Origin: Synechococcus sp. PROS-7-1
GTDB lineage: Bacteria; Cyanobacteriota; Cyanobacteriia; PCC-6307; Cyanobiaceae
DNA length: 64,000 nucleotides
NCBI RefSeq assembly: GCF_014279795.1
Contig: NZ_CP047945.1
Coordinates: 62,001-126,000 of the forward strand
Reading direction: 5' to 3'
Shown here: in pieces, positions 36,816 to 45,855 of the stretch
Numbering within the stretch: position 1 is the first letter of the stretch
Layout: every line of letters begins with the position of its first letter
The notes under the pieces: model-generated
Database searches by the model: none
What the model saw: the letters and a program-made list of their open reading frames with translations, nothing else
Told to the model about the DNA's origin: nothing
Program-made: the position numbers and the translations under genes

Positions 36816-38312
36816 ATGACTGAGCTCTCTGCACTGAAACAGCAAATCCTTGAGCTCACGCGTGAGTACTCTCGCCTTGCTCATGCTGGTTTTCGGCCTG
36901 CGGCTGATGCCGATCGGCAGCCGTGGCAGCTTGGAACGCCAATCCCCTATGCCGGGCGTGTGTTTACGGAAGATGAGGTGGAGGCTGCTGTTTCCACCAC
37001 GCTGGATTTCTGGCTCACTCTCGGCCATGAAGGCACTGCGTTTCAGCAGGAGTTAGCCGCGTTTCTCGGTGTGCGTCACAGCCTGCTGGTGAATTCGGGC
37101 TCGAGTGCCAACCTGATCGCCATATCCGCCCTCACGTCTCACAAGCTTGCGGACGAACGCCGCATCAAGCCAGGCGATGAGGTGATCACCGTTGCGGCTG
37201 GTTTCCCCACCACCGTGGCGCCGATTGTGCAGGTGGGGGCCGTGCCGGTGTTTATCGATGCGGATCCCATCACTGGGAATGCGCGCTGCGATCAACTTGA
37301 GGCTGCTTACCGCAAGGGCAAAACGAAGGCCGTGATGATGGCTCACGCATTGGGGAATCCGTTCGATCTTGCTGCCACCTTGGCGTTCTGCCAGAAGTAC
37401 AACCTTTGGTTGGTGGAAGACAACTGCGACGCTTTGGGCTGTAGTTATTCCATGCCCCGGGAGCTGGCGGAACGCCTTGGCTTCATGGAGAACAGCCCTG
37501 GCCTCGATGAAGGCCCTGATCGAGTGATCCGCTGGACTGGCACCTGGGGTGATCTCAGCACTCAGAGCTTCTATCCGCCTCACCACCTCACCATGGGCGA
37601 AGGCGGTGCTGTGAACATCGTGCGCGATCAGAAGCTGAAGGTGATTGCCGAGAGCTTCCGCGATTGGGGCCGGGATTGTTGGTGTCCAAGTGGTGTCGAC
37701 AACACCTGCAACAAGCGTTTTGGCTGGCAGCTTGGTGAACTGCCTGAGGGTTACGACCACAAGTACACCTACAGCCATTTGGGCTACAACCTCAAACCGT
37801 TGGATCCGCAGGCGGCCATCGGGCGTGTTCAGCTTCGACGGTTGCCCGAGTTCATCGAGGCTCGCAAGCAAAACTGGGAGACACTGCGACGGGGCCTAGC
37901 CTCTTACGAGGGCGTGTTGGAGTTTGCTTTGCCAACGCATGCCAGCGGTTGGGATTCCACTCACGGTTTTTCCTGGGATGAGACCGGTTGTCGTACAGAC
38001 TGCAGTTGGTTTGGCTTCAAGATTGCAGTGAAGTCCAACTCACATTTCAGCCGCACGGAGCTTGCGCAGGAGTTGGACCGCAATCTGATTGGCAATCGCA
38101 TGTTGTTTGGCGGCAATTTGCTTCGTCAGCCGGCCTTTGTGCAGATGCGGGTTGACAAGCCTGAAGCTCTGCGAATCGTCGGCGATATGGTGGGTTCTGA
38201 TGAAATCATGGCAAACACTTTGTTTTTGGGGACATATCCGGGTCTGACTCCCAAAATGTTGGACGTTGAGATATCAGTAATAAAATCCCTTGTCGCCAGC
38301 AATACAAAATAA
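36816..38312 (+). CDS. rfbH: CDP-4-keto-6-deoxyglucose 3-dehydratase (E1)
   Basis: PMP-dependent iron-sulfur dehydratase that removes the C-3 hydroxyl. The 498-residue DegT-fold protein carries SFYPPHHLTMGEGGAVN (His pair at about 256-257) where ordinary aminotransferases have the PLP lysine; this substitution defines the E1 type. Cysteines in WGRDCWCPSGVDNTC plus CDALGC can bind the [2Fe-2S] cluster. It is longer than the ~437 residues of the Yersinia enzyme. The usual partner reductase E3 (RfbI/DdhD) is not in this window. GC content falls again right after its 3' end. Confidence 0.94.
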   Translation: MTELSALKQQILELTREYSRLAHAGFRPAADADRQPWQLGTPIPYAGRVFTEDEVEAAVSTTLDFWLTLGHEGTAFQQELAAFLGVRHSLLVNSGSSANLIAISALTSHKLADERRIKPGDEVITVAAGFPTTVAPIVQVGAVPVFIDADPITGNARCDQLEAAYRKGKTKAVMMAHALGNPFDLAATLAFCQKYNLWLVEDNCDALGCSYSMPRELAERLGFMENSPGLDEGPDRVIRWTGTWGDLSTQSFYPPHHLTMGEGGAVNIVRDQKLKVIAESFRDWGRDCWCPSGVDNTCNKRFGWQLGELPEGYDHKYTYSHLGYNLKPLDPQAAIGRVQLRRLPEFIEARKQNWETLRRGLASYEGVLEFALPTHASGWDSTHGFSWDETGCRTDCSWFGFKIAVKSNSHFSRTELAQELDRNLIGNRMLFGGNLLRQPAFVQMRVDKPEALRIVGDMVGSDEIMANTLFLGTYPGLTPKMLDVEISVIKSLVASNTK

Positions 38313-38369
38313 AATTGCTGTTATATGTAATTTAAACTGAACAAGATGATCCATGCCAATTTTTAAAAA

Positions 38370-39551
38370 ATGCCTACCCCTTCTAGTTCGCTCGACAATC
38401 TCAAAGGTCAACCAATGTTTCAAATTTTGGCGGCTTGCCAGAATTTAGAAAAAGCTGGTAAACGCATATTGCATTTTGAACTGGGAGATCCTGATTTTGA
38501 TACTCCAGAGCTTATCACTGAAACATGTATTCAATCGCTGAAATCAGGTAATACGCACTACATGCCTGCTAGAGGCGCTGATGACCTAATTGAAGCTGTC
38601 CGCATGACAACTGGTATTTCGAGAGGATTTATCCCCGGCAAAGAACAAATTACTATCACGACAGGAGCGAATTCAGCTATTTTTTATACATTAAAGTCTA
38701 TTTGCGATCCTTTGGATGAAGTTCTTATTCCAAATCCTTACTTCCCATCATATCTAGCAGCAGTTGAAATCGCCGCAATTAAGCCTATTTTTTATGGTCT
38801 TTCCGCTGAAAATTTCTTCATTCCAAATTTTGATAACCTTGAATCAATTATTTCGTCACGAACGAAAGCGATTTTAATTAATTCACCATCTAATCCTATG
38901 GGCACTGTTTTTTCGTCAGAAACCATTGGAAAATTATATGATTTTGCGGTAAAGCACGATCTGTATATTATAAGCGATGAGGTTTATGCTAGAATGATTT
39001 ATGATTATGAGGTAAAATTTGCCTCAGCTTCAACACTCGACTCGTGCAAAGAAAGGACAATTGTTATAAATGGCTTTAGCAAAGCATTTGCTATGACAGG
39101 TTGGCGTGTCGGTGTTGTAATTGCTCCTGCTAATGTATCCGCTAAAATTACTTTACTATCTGAGTCAATAGTTTCTTGTGTCCCAGGTTTTATTCAGGAT
39201 GCTGCTCGTGCAGCAATTTTGTGTCCAAGAGCGACTACAAAACAAATGTATTCAACATACAGGCGTAGGCAAATTGAGATATGTTCTCAACTCCAATCTG
39301 CTGGATTGGTTATGAATTGGTTGCCCCAAGGCGCGATGTATGTCTTTCCCAACATAAGTAAATTTTCAAACAATTCCGAGAAATTTGCAATGCATTTGCT
39401 TAATGAGGCTGGTATTGCAACAGTGCCAGGCATTTACTTTGGCTCCAAAGGAGAGTCACATCTTCGATTGAGCTGTGCAGGCTCAGATGTAGATATAGCA
39501 GACTTGGGTGCTTATTTTTATAGTGCACTGTCCAGTTATAACGGAGATTGA
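38370..39551 (+). CDS. Class I/II PLP-dependent aminotransferase
   Basis: A 393-residue aspartate-aminotransferase-fold protein with ELGDPDFDTPELI near the N-terminus, the NSPSNPMGTVF block, DEVYARMIYD for cofactor binding and the Schiff-base lysine in NGFSKAFAMTGWRVG. This is the amino-acid aminotransferase class, not the DegT sugar aminotransferase class, so its role in a sugar locus is not obvious: it may provide an amino acid, a keto acid for the adjacent ThDP enzyme, or an amino-acid decoration. It is AT-rich, and its stop lies a few bases before the next start. Confidence 0.9.
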   Translation: MPTPSSSLDNLKGQPMFQILAACQNLEKAGKRILHFELGDPDFDTPELITETCIQSLKSGNTHYMPARGADDLIEAVRMTTGISRGFIPGKEQITITTGANSAIFYTLKSICDPLDEVLIPNPYFPSYLAAVEIAAIKPIFYGLSAENFFIPNFDNLESIISSRTKAILINSPSNPMGTVFSSETIGKLYDFAVKHDLYIISDEVYARMIYDYEVKFASASTLDSCKERTIVINGFSKAFAMTGWRVGVVIAPANVSAKITLLSESIVSCVPGFIQDAARAAILCPRATTKQMYSTYRRRQIEICSQLQSAGLVMNWLPQGAMYVFPNISKFSNNSEKFAMHLLNEAGIATVPGIYFGSKGESHLRLSCAGSDVDIADLGAYFYSALSSYNGD

Positions 39552-39556
39552 TTGCA

Positions 39557-41380
39557 ATGAATCTTTCCCAGCATCTCGCACTTTTCGTTAAAAATTGCCT
39601 TAACTGCAACACAGTTTTTACTTTGACTGGGGGTGGAGCTATGTTTTTAAATGATGCATTTGGAAATACCCCTGGATTGACTTGCATTTATAATCATCAC
39701 GAACAGGCTTCTGCAATGGGTGCTCTTGGTTACTCAAAAGCTTGTGGAATTGGAGTTTGCGTAACTACTACCGGATGTGGGGCCACAAACGCACTTACCG
39801 GTTTATTGGACGCATGGCAAGATAGTCAGCCTGTGCTTTTTATTTCGGGACAGGTAAAGAAAAAAGAAACTACATATCATTCTGGACTTGCATTGCGTTC
39901 ATTTGGCGTGCAAGAGCTTGATATAATTCCTGTTGTCAAATCGCTTACTAAGCAAGCTATATATATTGGATCTAAAGAAGAATATTTTGACTGCCTGGCA
40001 AAAATACCAAAGTGGCTTTTTTCTGGTAGGCCCGGTCCAGTTTGGATTGATATTCCAATGGATGTGCAATCTCAAGTATTAAGTGCAGAGGAAGAGGCGC
40101 TACCTGAGCCTGATTCTGTTGCTTTGTCCTTTGATGCTGGCTTTGCAAGCCTAGATAAGGAGGTTTTGGATAGTTTTATCGATTCGCTCAAATCTTCTCA
40201 ACGGCCGGTCATTCTTGTCGGTAATGGGCTGCGACTCAGTAATGGTGGTAAAGGTATTGCCCTTCTTGAGGAGTATTGTGTCACTCATGATATTCCAATC
40301 GTTTCTACTTATTTAGCCGCAGACTTTATTGATCAATCTTGCCCTAACTATCTTGGTGTAGCGGGACTTAAGGCAGCCAGGCGTGCAAATATTGCTATCT
40401 ATAATTCAGATTTGGTTATTGCCATTGGAAGTAGGTTGGCAACATCAGTAATAGGATTTGAATATGAAAAGTTTGCACCCAATGCCAAAGTTTATATTGT
40501 AGATATTGATTCAAATGAGCATTCTAAGAAGACTCGTTCTGCTATGGTCTTGCTTCAAATAGATGCATTTGAATTCACCAAGCTCCTGCCTTCTCTTCGT
40601 ACTGGTGATTCTTATAAAGATGGGCGCTTGCAATGGCTTGATGCTTGTTTGAGGATGAAAGCCTTGCTGCCTGTTCAGGAACAATTTAGTTCGCGTGGAT
40701 CCATAAGTATTTACGATGTTGTTTCCCAAATATGTCTTAATTTTGGTGAGCATGATTTTTTAGTAAGTGATGCCGGCAGTGCATATTATGTTTCATCAAT
40801 TATGTTTGTTAAAACTTTCAGCCAACGATATGTAACGTCCGGAGCACAGGCGGATATGGGGTTCTCGCTGCCTGCTGCAATTGGTGTTGCTGCATGGCTG
40901 CCTTCAGGAGGTAGAAGAGTACACGCTGTTACTGGCGATGGCTCGTTTCAGTTAAACCTTCAAGAATTGCAGACTCTAATTACAAACAATCTTCCTATCA
41001 CTCTTTATGTTCTTAACAATCGTGGGTATCTCTCGATTCGTAGCACACAGAATACGTTTTTCCCGGGGAGGCAATGCGGTACGGATTCGTCTACCGGTGT
41101 TGATTTTCCGAATTTGAGGCTTTTGTGTGCAGCTTACGGGATTGAGTATCGATATGCTGAGGCATTGGATTCATTGGAGAGTGTTGTTCTTGAGTCTTCC
41201 AATGCATCTTTCCCAATTGTGTGTGAGGTGAAATGTCCTGAAGATGAATCCATAATTCCGCGTACGAAAACTATCAAGAAGGCTGATGGTACTCTAGAGT
41301 CTGCTCCTTTGTGCAATATGCAACCAGACTTGCCCATCAGTGTCATCAAGCAGTTAAATGCTCTTGGATTTGAGTGTTAA
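39557..41380 (+). CDS. Thiamine-diphosphate enzyme, acetolactate synthase-like
   Basis: About 607 residues with the three-domain AHAS layout: an N-terminal domain with the activating glutamate in YNHHEQASAMGALGYSK, a central domain (ILVGNGLRLSNGG), and the C-terminal ThDP site GDGSFQLNLQELQTL ... LNNRGY (GDG-to-NN motif). In Yersinia the ThDP flavoenzyme YerE adds a two-carbon unit to a CDP-3,6-dideoxy-4-keto sugar made by the rfbFGH route. The same neighbourhood here suggests a YerE-like reaction making a branched sugar. Core acetolactate synthase is less likely because the gene is AT-rich and stands in the sugar operon. Confidence 0.87.
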   Translation: MNLSQHLALFVKNCLNCNTVFTLTGGGAMFLNDAFGNTPGLTCIYNHHEQASAMGALGYSKACGIGVCVTTTGCGATNALTGLLDAWQDSQPVLFISGQVKKKETTYHSGLALRSFGVQELDIIPVVKSLTKQAIYIGSKEEYFDCLAKIPKWLFSGRPGPVWIDIPMDVQSQVLSAEEEALPEPDSVALSFDAGFASLDKEVLDSFIDSLKSSQRPVILVGNGLRLSNGGKGIALLEEYCVTHDIPIVSTYLAADFIDQSCPNYLGVAGLKAARRANIAIYNSDLVIAIGSRLATSVIGFEYEKFAPNAKVYIVDIDSNEHSKKTRSAMVLLQIDAFEFTKLLPSLRTGDSYKDGRLQWLDACLRMKALLPVQEQFSSRGSISIYDVVSQICLNFGEHDFLVSDAGSAYYVSSIMFVKTFSQRYVTSGAQADMGFSLPAAIGVAAWLPSGGRRVHAVTGDGSFQLNLQELQTLITNNLPITLYVLNNRGYLSIRSTQNTFFPGRQCGTDSSTGVDFPNLRLLCAAYGIEYRYAEALDSLESVVLESSNASFPIVCEVKCPEDESIIPRTKTIKKADGTLESAPLCNMQPDLPISVIKQLNALGFEC

Positions 41381-41483
41381 ACACAGCATAAACAAATATG
41401 TATTTCTTTATAGCATTCTGATTCGGCTTCCTACTGATCGATTTCTGATCATTACCCCTTAGCTGATACTTCTTTTTTGATTC

Positions 41484-42551
41484 ATGCTTCAAGTTGATCC
41501 CAACCCAATTGTTGGCTCTGACCTGGATGAAATTGCCTCTTGTGGCTTAGATTGGTCTTTGTTGAATGGCGCTAACATTTTAATTTCTGGGGGTAGCGGT
41601 TTACTTGGTTCATATTTAGTTAAATCATTGCTCAATCTAAATAAACTATATGGTCTTGATATCCATGTAGTGTGTTTATCTCGTAATATTGAAAACGTTA
41701 AAAAGCGGCTAAATTCTTGCTTGGAAAACCCTAGGCTTGATATTGTAATACATGACATTACAATTCCACTGCCTGGTAATTTTAGTCGCGCTGAATATGT
41801 AATCCATGCAGCTAGTCAAGCTAGCCCTAAATATTATGGAAAGGATCCCGTAGGAACTTTAAAAGCTAATACCCTAGGGACTTCTCACCTTCTTGACTAT
41901 TGCGTAAGTAATAACACTAGACGTTTCTTATTTTTCAGTAGTGGTGAAATATATGGTTCCACAACAAATCTAGATCTTCCTATATCCGAGATAAATTATG
42001 GTTATTTAGATCCAATTAAGGTCCGATCTTGCTATGCTGAAAGCAAAAGGATTGGTGAAACTATGTGTGCGTCATGGGCCCAACAATTTGGTCTTCACAC
42101 TTCGGTAGTTCGGCCTTTTCATACCTACGGCCCTGGTTTTGACCTTGATGATGGCCGTGTTTTTGCAGATTTTGTTAAAGACGTAATATTGGCGCAAAAT
42201 ATTAGTTTGAAAAGTGATGGACTTGCTAGAAGGTCATTCTGCTACATATCTGATGCTACTAGAGGTTTTTTAACTGTTCTCTTGAATGGTCTTCAGGGTG
42301 AAGCTTACAATATTGCAAATCCTTATTCGGATGTTTCAATACGTGAACTCGCTAATATCTTGCAAGATCTGTATCCGGAGCGAGTAAAAAGTGTCAATTT
42401 TGTGAATCAGCCTACTGATGACACTTATATGAAGAGCCCAATCCAGTATGCTACTCCTAGTATCGAAAAAATTATGAATTTAGGATGGCAACCGGTGATT
42501 GGTATTAAAGACGGATTTTCAAGAACTATTGAATCATTTCTTTGTTCTTGA
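41484..42551 (+). CDS. NAD-dependent sugar epimerase/dehydratase (extended SDR)
   Basis: A 355-residue extended SDR. The Rossmann loop is ILISGGSGLLGSYL (about residues 32-45), the active-site serine region FFSSGEIYGS, and the catalytic pair YAESK near residue 190. RPFHTYGPGFD and SFCYISDATRGFL are typical of nucleotide-sugar epimerases and dehydratases (UDP-glucuronate decarboxylase-like). In the context of the CDP-sugar genes it could reduce or epimerise the product of the ThDP enzyme, the role YerF plays in yersiniose synthesis, but this is inference. Confidence 0.88.
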   Translation: MLQVDPNPIVGSDLDEIASCGLDWSLLNGANILISGGSGLLGSYLVKSLLNLNKLYGLDIHVVCLSRNIENVKKRLNSCLENPRLDIVIHDITIPLPGNFSRAEYVIHAASQASPKYYGKDPVGTLKANTLGTSHLLDYCVSNNTRRFLFFSSGEIYGSTTNLDLPISEINYGYLDPIKVRSCYAESKRIGETMCASWAQQFGLHTSVVRPFHTYGPGFDLDDGRVFADFVKDVILAQNISLKSDGLARRSFCYISDATRGFLTVLLNGLQGEAYNIANPYSDVSIRELANILQDLYPERVKSVNFVNQPTDDTYMKSPIQYATPSIEKIMNLGWQPVIGIKDGFSRTIESFLCS

Positions 42552-42656
42552 TTATCCTTGATGTTTTTCTTGTAATTTTGTATAGTGTTTTAAAGCGGTA
42601 AGTTTCTCGATTTGTCCCTTCTCCGCCGCTTTCTTTTTTGCTATTGACTCATTTCA

Positions 42657-43593
42657 AAATCAGAATCTTTTCGTGATTTAAAGGCCAAATACGTTGGTAA
42701 TCTAATTGTGAAACCCGATATATCAAGGAAGCTCATGCTGATTTTCACTCAAAGCTTCTTGCTTATGCAAGAGACATTGCCGAGACAGATATTGCTAGCA
42801 TTGAAATCACAGACAATCTTGTTGTAATGAGATCTCGCGTTGACAATCTTCTGATGGAGGTAGATCCTCTTGATTTTCGCACTGCACCTATTGAGGCTTT
42901 AAATTTCAATGATTATGAATTGACAGAGACATCTATAGTCCGTAAAATTGCTGGGCATATAAATACGATGCTGGACATCGGTGCAAATATAGGTTGGTAT
43001 TCTCTCCTTGTTGCATCGACGAATAAGGAATCATCTGTGCATGCTTTTGAGCCTATTCCCAAGACATTTGACCGACTGCTTCGACACTGTCACTTGAATG
43101 CAGTACCAATATTACTTGCCATAACTTTGGCTTTTCATCTTCTCCTGGTACTTTTCCTTTCTATTTTTATCCAGAGGGTTCTGGCAATGCATCGATGAGA
43201 AACCTAGCGGATAGACAAGACGTTGAGAAGATTGAATGTCAGCTCAGTACCCTCGATAATTTTTCTTCTCAACTCTCTTCTGACTCACGTTGCGACTTTG
43301 TTAAATGTGACGTCGAGGGTAATGAATTGTTTGTTATGCAAGGTGGCCTTGAATTTATAAATACACACAAGCCTATTCTATTTCTTGAATTGTTGCGCAA
43401 ATGGAGTGCACCATTTGGTTGTCATCCTAATGATGTTTTGCACCTTATGAGGGGTATGGGTTACTCCGTCTTCGTAGCCTCTAGCGACTGTTGCTTAGAC
43501 CTTTTTGATACTGTCACCGATGAAACCATTCACACTAATTATTTTTTTGTGCACCCTGATTCGAGGCTCCGTAGTTTCTTGCCATTCATGTGA
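42657..43593 (+). pseudogene. FkbM-family methyltransferase, broken by frameshifts
   Basis: A class I SAM methyltransferase in pieces. The N-terminal half (from the ATG at 42827) has MLDIGANIGWYSLLVAST, the SAM-binding loop, and VHAFEPIPKTF. The C-terminal half (frame of 43195-43593) has CDFVKCDVEGNELFVMQGG, the FkbM signature. Reading the next frame from about 43110 restores continuity (NITCHNFGFSSSPGTF...), so one base has been lost near 43108-43111. Upstream of 42827 the coding similarity continues in two frames without a start, suggesting a second shift near 42720. It is probably inactive unless the errors are from sequencing. Confidence 0.85.
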
Positions 43594-43969
43594 CAATTAT
43601 TATAATACGATATTTATTTGCAATTGCTTTTTTGTTTTCGTGCCTTCGGTTGATCCTTTGTTTTTTGAAGGCTTTCCATATTATTCCGTTTTGAACATTT
43701 CTAATAATGTTTACGGTCTGAAGTAACTTTTTGTTTCGCATCTTTATGCTTGATTCTTAGAGCTTGACAGTTTTGAATCTGTTGCGGCCCGCTACTTTGC
43801 CATTGTTGGGTTGGCTTTGCATCTCATTCAATACTTTGCTTCCAAATGTTCTTATGAGGTGTTCTCGCTTTCTGCGCCATTACTGTCCGTTTTGACTGCA
43901 CTTGCCCCCTTTTTGCAAATTTCTCGATCAGTGGGCTTCGCTCACTGGCTCTCCGCCTTGATTTGGTAG
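43594..43969. other. Non-coding spacer with a short stem-loop
   Basis: No gene is supported. The first half is AT-rich; composition rises toward host level after about 43760. A perfect-looking 8-bp stem with a TTC loop lies at 43929-43947 (CAGTGGGC/GCTCACTG, one G-T pair) but has no T-run, so it is not a clear terminator. The change of composition marks the right side of glycan island 2. Confidence 0.5.
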
Positions 43970-44233
43970 TGCAAGTCTGGAGAGCATTGCAATGTTGGAT
44001 TAGACGAGGTGTTCAGTATTGCTGACCTTGCTTATTTGGTTCGTGACATCCTTGCGCCAGAGAAACCTGTTCGCGTTCTTGGCCAGCCCGCTCCAGGTGC
44101 TGTTCGCAATCGCTACGTACCTGACATCTCAAAGGCGCGTCATGGCCTTGGTCTTGAAGTGACGATTCCCTTGGCAACGGCCATCCAGCGCACAGGTGAT
44201 GCCCTGCGGAAAAGAGCAGACACCAGCAGCTAA
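43970..44233 (+). pseudogene. C-terminal remnant of a nucleotide-sugar epimerase
   Basis: About 87 codons ending in TAA. The reading begins after a stop at 43967 and contains SGEHCNVGLDEVFSIADLAYLVRDIL, then RNRYVPDISKARHGLGLEVTIPLATAIQRTGDAL. This is the C-terminal part of an extended SDR, equivalent to the region of the 41484-42551 gene that reads GEAYNIANPYSDVSIRELANIL. The Rossmann fold and catalytic residues are missing, so it cannot be an enzyme. Codon use is GC-rich and host-like, unlike the intact SDR, so it derives from a different, probably older or resident, gene cut by the island. Confidence 0.8.
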
Positions 44234-44358
44234 ATCAGCCTTGTGTGGACTCCCACCATTGAGTCTCATCCCAACCCATCGCCCTAGCTGCTTGATCCCT
44301 GGGCCCTCGCTAGTGCATACTCTTCATGTCGCCGAGAGCACAGCTCCTGCGTCGACCT

Positions 44359-44430
44359 GCGGATGTAGCTCAGTGGTAGAGCATCTCCTTGCCAAGGAGA
44401 GGGTCGAGAGTTCGAATCTCTTCATCCGCT
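44359..44430 (+). tRNA. tRNA-Gly (anticodon GCC)
   Basis: A 72-base cloverleaf: acceptor stem GCGGATG pairs with CATCCGC followed by discriminator T; D-arm with GCTCAGTGGTAGAGC; anticodon stem CTCCTT-GCC-AAGGAG; T-arm containing GTTCGAATC. CCA is not encoded. It stands at the right border of glycan island 2, a common position for integration targets, but I found no repeat of its 3' end at the other side. Confidence 0.96.
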
Positions 44431-44439
44431 TGATCTGAT

Positions 44440-44895
44440 TCATTGCCTGCGCACCAGTAGTTGTTGGGGGGTGGCTTCTTGAAATCCCAGTTGCTGGTAG
44501 AAACCGGCGCTGTTGGTTGTCATCAGATACACCCGCTCCGCCTGGCGGATTGTTTTGGCGCTGAGTAGGGCCTCCACCACGCGCCGGCCCAGGCCTCGGC
44601 CCTGGAGGTCGCCGGCTACCACCACATCCCAGAGCACGGCTCGGTGGATGCCGTCGCTGGTGGCCCGCCCAAAGCCCACCAGGCGTTTGCCGCGCCAGAG
44701 GCTCATCACCACGGTGCTGCCCTTGAGCATGCGCTTGAGCTGGCCTTGGCTGCGGCTCTCCGCCCAGAAAGCGTGTTTGCGGAACAGGCGCTGCAGCTTG
44801 AGCAGGCCTCGCGTGGGCCGCAGGTCTGGTCCCAGGCCAAACCAACGCAGCCCCGGAGCTCCGGGGGCATGTTCCACCAGGCGGTAGCGGGTCAT
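44440..44895 (-). CDS. GNAT-family acetyltransferase
   Basis: A 151-residue protein with the acetyl-CoA pyrophosphate loop GDLQGRGLGRRVVEALL (Q/R-x-x-G-x-G/A pattern), preceded by the beta strand AVLWDVVVA and followed by VYLMTTNSAGFYQQLGF, the usual C-terminal GNAT block. GC-rich, host-like. Its 3' end faces the tRNA-Gly gene nine bases away. Substrate unknown. Confidence 0.88.
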   Translation of the reverse strand: MTRYRLVEHAPGAPGLRWFGLGPDLRPTRGLLKLQRLFRKHAFWAESRSQGQLKRMLKGSTVVMSLWRGKRLVGFGRATSDGIHRAVLWDVVVAGDLQGRGLGRRVVEALLSAKTIRQAERVYLMTTNSAGFYQQLGFQEATPQQLLVRRQ

Positions 44896-44922
44896 GACGC
44901 CATCCTCCTATCCCCCTGGCTC

Positions 44923-45831
44923 CTAGCCGCCTCGCCGCTGCAGCAGCGTGAACGGCTCGTAACTCACGGAGATGCCGAATTCTTCGGCGAACTCCAGCAC
45001 CCGGCACCAGGCGCGATCTTTAGCTTCGGACGGCCGCACGACGCCGGTAAGGATCACCGGCGCGTTGCCGGTTTGCAGGGTCATTGTGAACAGGGGCCAA
45101 CCCACCGACGCCTGCACGCTGTCGTCCCGGTAGGTGGGAGCCACATCCAAGGCGCCGATCAGGATCCGGCGTTGGTTGGCATCCCAGGCATGGGGGATGG
45201 CGTAGCGCTCCAGAAGATCAGCGGCCAGGGCCCAGGAGCGCCCTTCGCTGTCGATCGCCACATCCAGAGCTTCGCCGCGTGCCTGGATTGTGGTGTTGCT
45301 CTTGAAGATGAGGCGGTCAGTGCTGGGGCTGGGCGTCTGGCTTGTGCCGCCAGCCATCAGCTCCCGGATCCGTCGCCGCAGCTGCTCACCGCCATCGAGG
45401 GGGCCGTTTTTCTCCAGCTGCAGCAGATCCCAGCGCTCACCCGTGCCGCCCCACACCACCGGCCCGTAGTTGTCGTGCATCACGCGGCCGTCTTTGTTGG
45501 AGGCGGCTTCCGCGTGGGTCATCACCCGCTGGATGGTGATGTCGCTGGCGCTCCAGCCCCAGCTCGTGGCGATCGCAGCGGTTTCCGCGCAGAGGCTTTC
45601 CAGCTGCGCCGGCGTAGGCGGCAGCGTCCAGGGATCAGGTTGACCGCCCATGCAGGCGCAGGAGAGGGCCACGGCATTGCTGTTGCGCGCCCAGGTGTGG
45701 GCCGGCAGATCCACACTGGTGGCATGCAGCCGGTGCACCCGGCCGTCGCCGCCAATGATCACGTGATAGTGGCCAGGCCGGATCCAGTCGTAGCCGGTGG
45801 CAGTCCAGTGCAGGTAGATCGTGGCGGCCAT
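44923..45831 (-). CDS. N-acetylmuramoyl-L-alanine amidase-like protein
   Basis: About 302 residues from the ATG at 45831. The N-terminal ~170 residues look like an Amidase_2/PGRP fold: IYLHWTATGYDW gives the first zinc histidine, GRVHRLHA and THTWARNSNAVALSCACMGG follow the family pattern, and RVMTHAEAA provides a second histidine. The C-terminal ~110 residues form a separate domain (SNTTIQARGEALDVAIDSEGRSWALAADLL...) that could bind a ligand or stabilise the fold. No clear signal peptide is visible, so export would need another route. Likely peptidoglycan remodelling or a phage-derived lysin. Confidence 0.78.
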   Translation of the reverse strand: MAATIYLHWTATGYDWIRPGHYHVIIGGDGRVHRLHATSVDLPAHTWARNSNAVALSCACMGGQPDPWTLPPTPAQLESLCAETAAIATSWGWSASDITIQRVMTHAEAASNKDGRVMHDNYGPVVWGGTGERWDLLQLEKNGPLDGGEQLRRRIRELMAGGTSQTPSPSTDRLIFKSNTTIQARGEALDVAIDSEGRSWALAADLLERYAIPHAWDANQRRILIGALDVAPTYRDDSVQASVGWPLFTMTLQTGNAPVILTGVVRPSEAKDRAWCRVLEFAEEFGISVSYEPFTLLQRRGG

Positions 45832-45855
45832 GGGCCTCGGCAAGCGAGTGGGCGT

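Noticed and set aside
43929-43947. Stem-loop as a terminator or small RNA
   Set aside because: No T-run and no promoter-like context; recorded only as a local structure in the spacer.
44359-44430. tRNA-Gly as the integration (att) site of island 2
   Set aside because: I found no copy of the tRNA 3' end at the left border and no integrase gene; the left border is a uvrB fragment instead.
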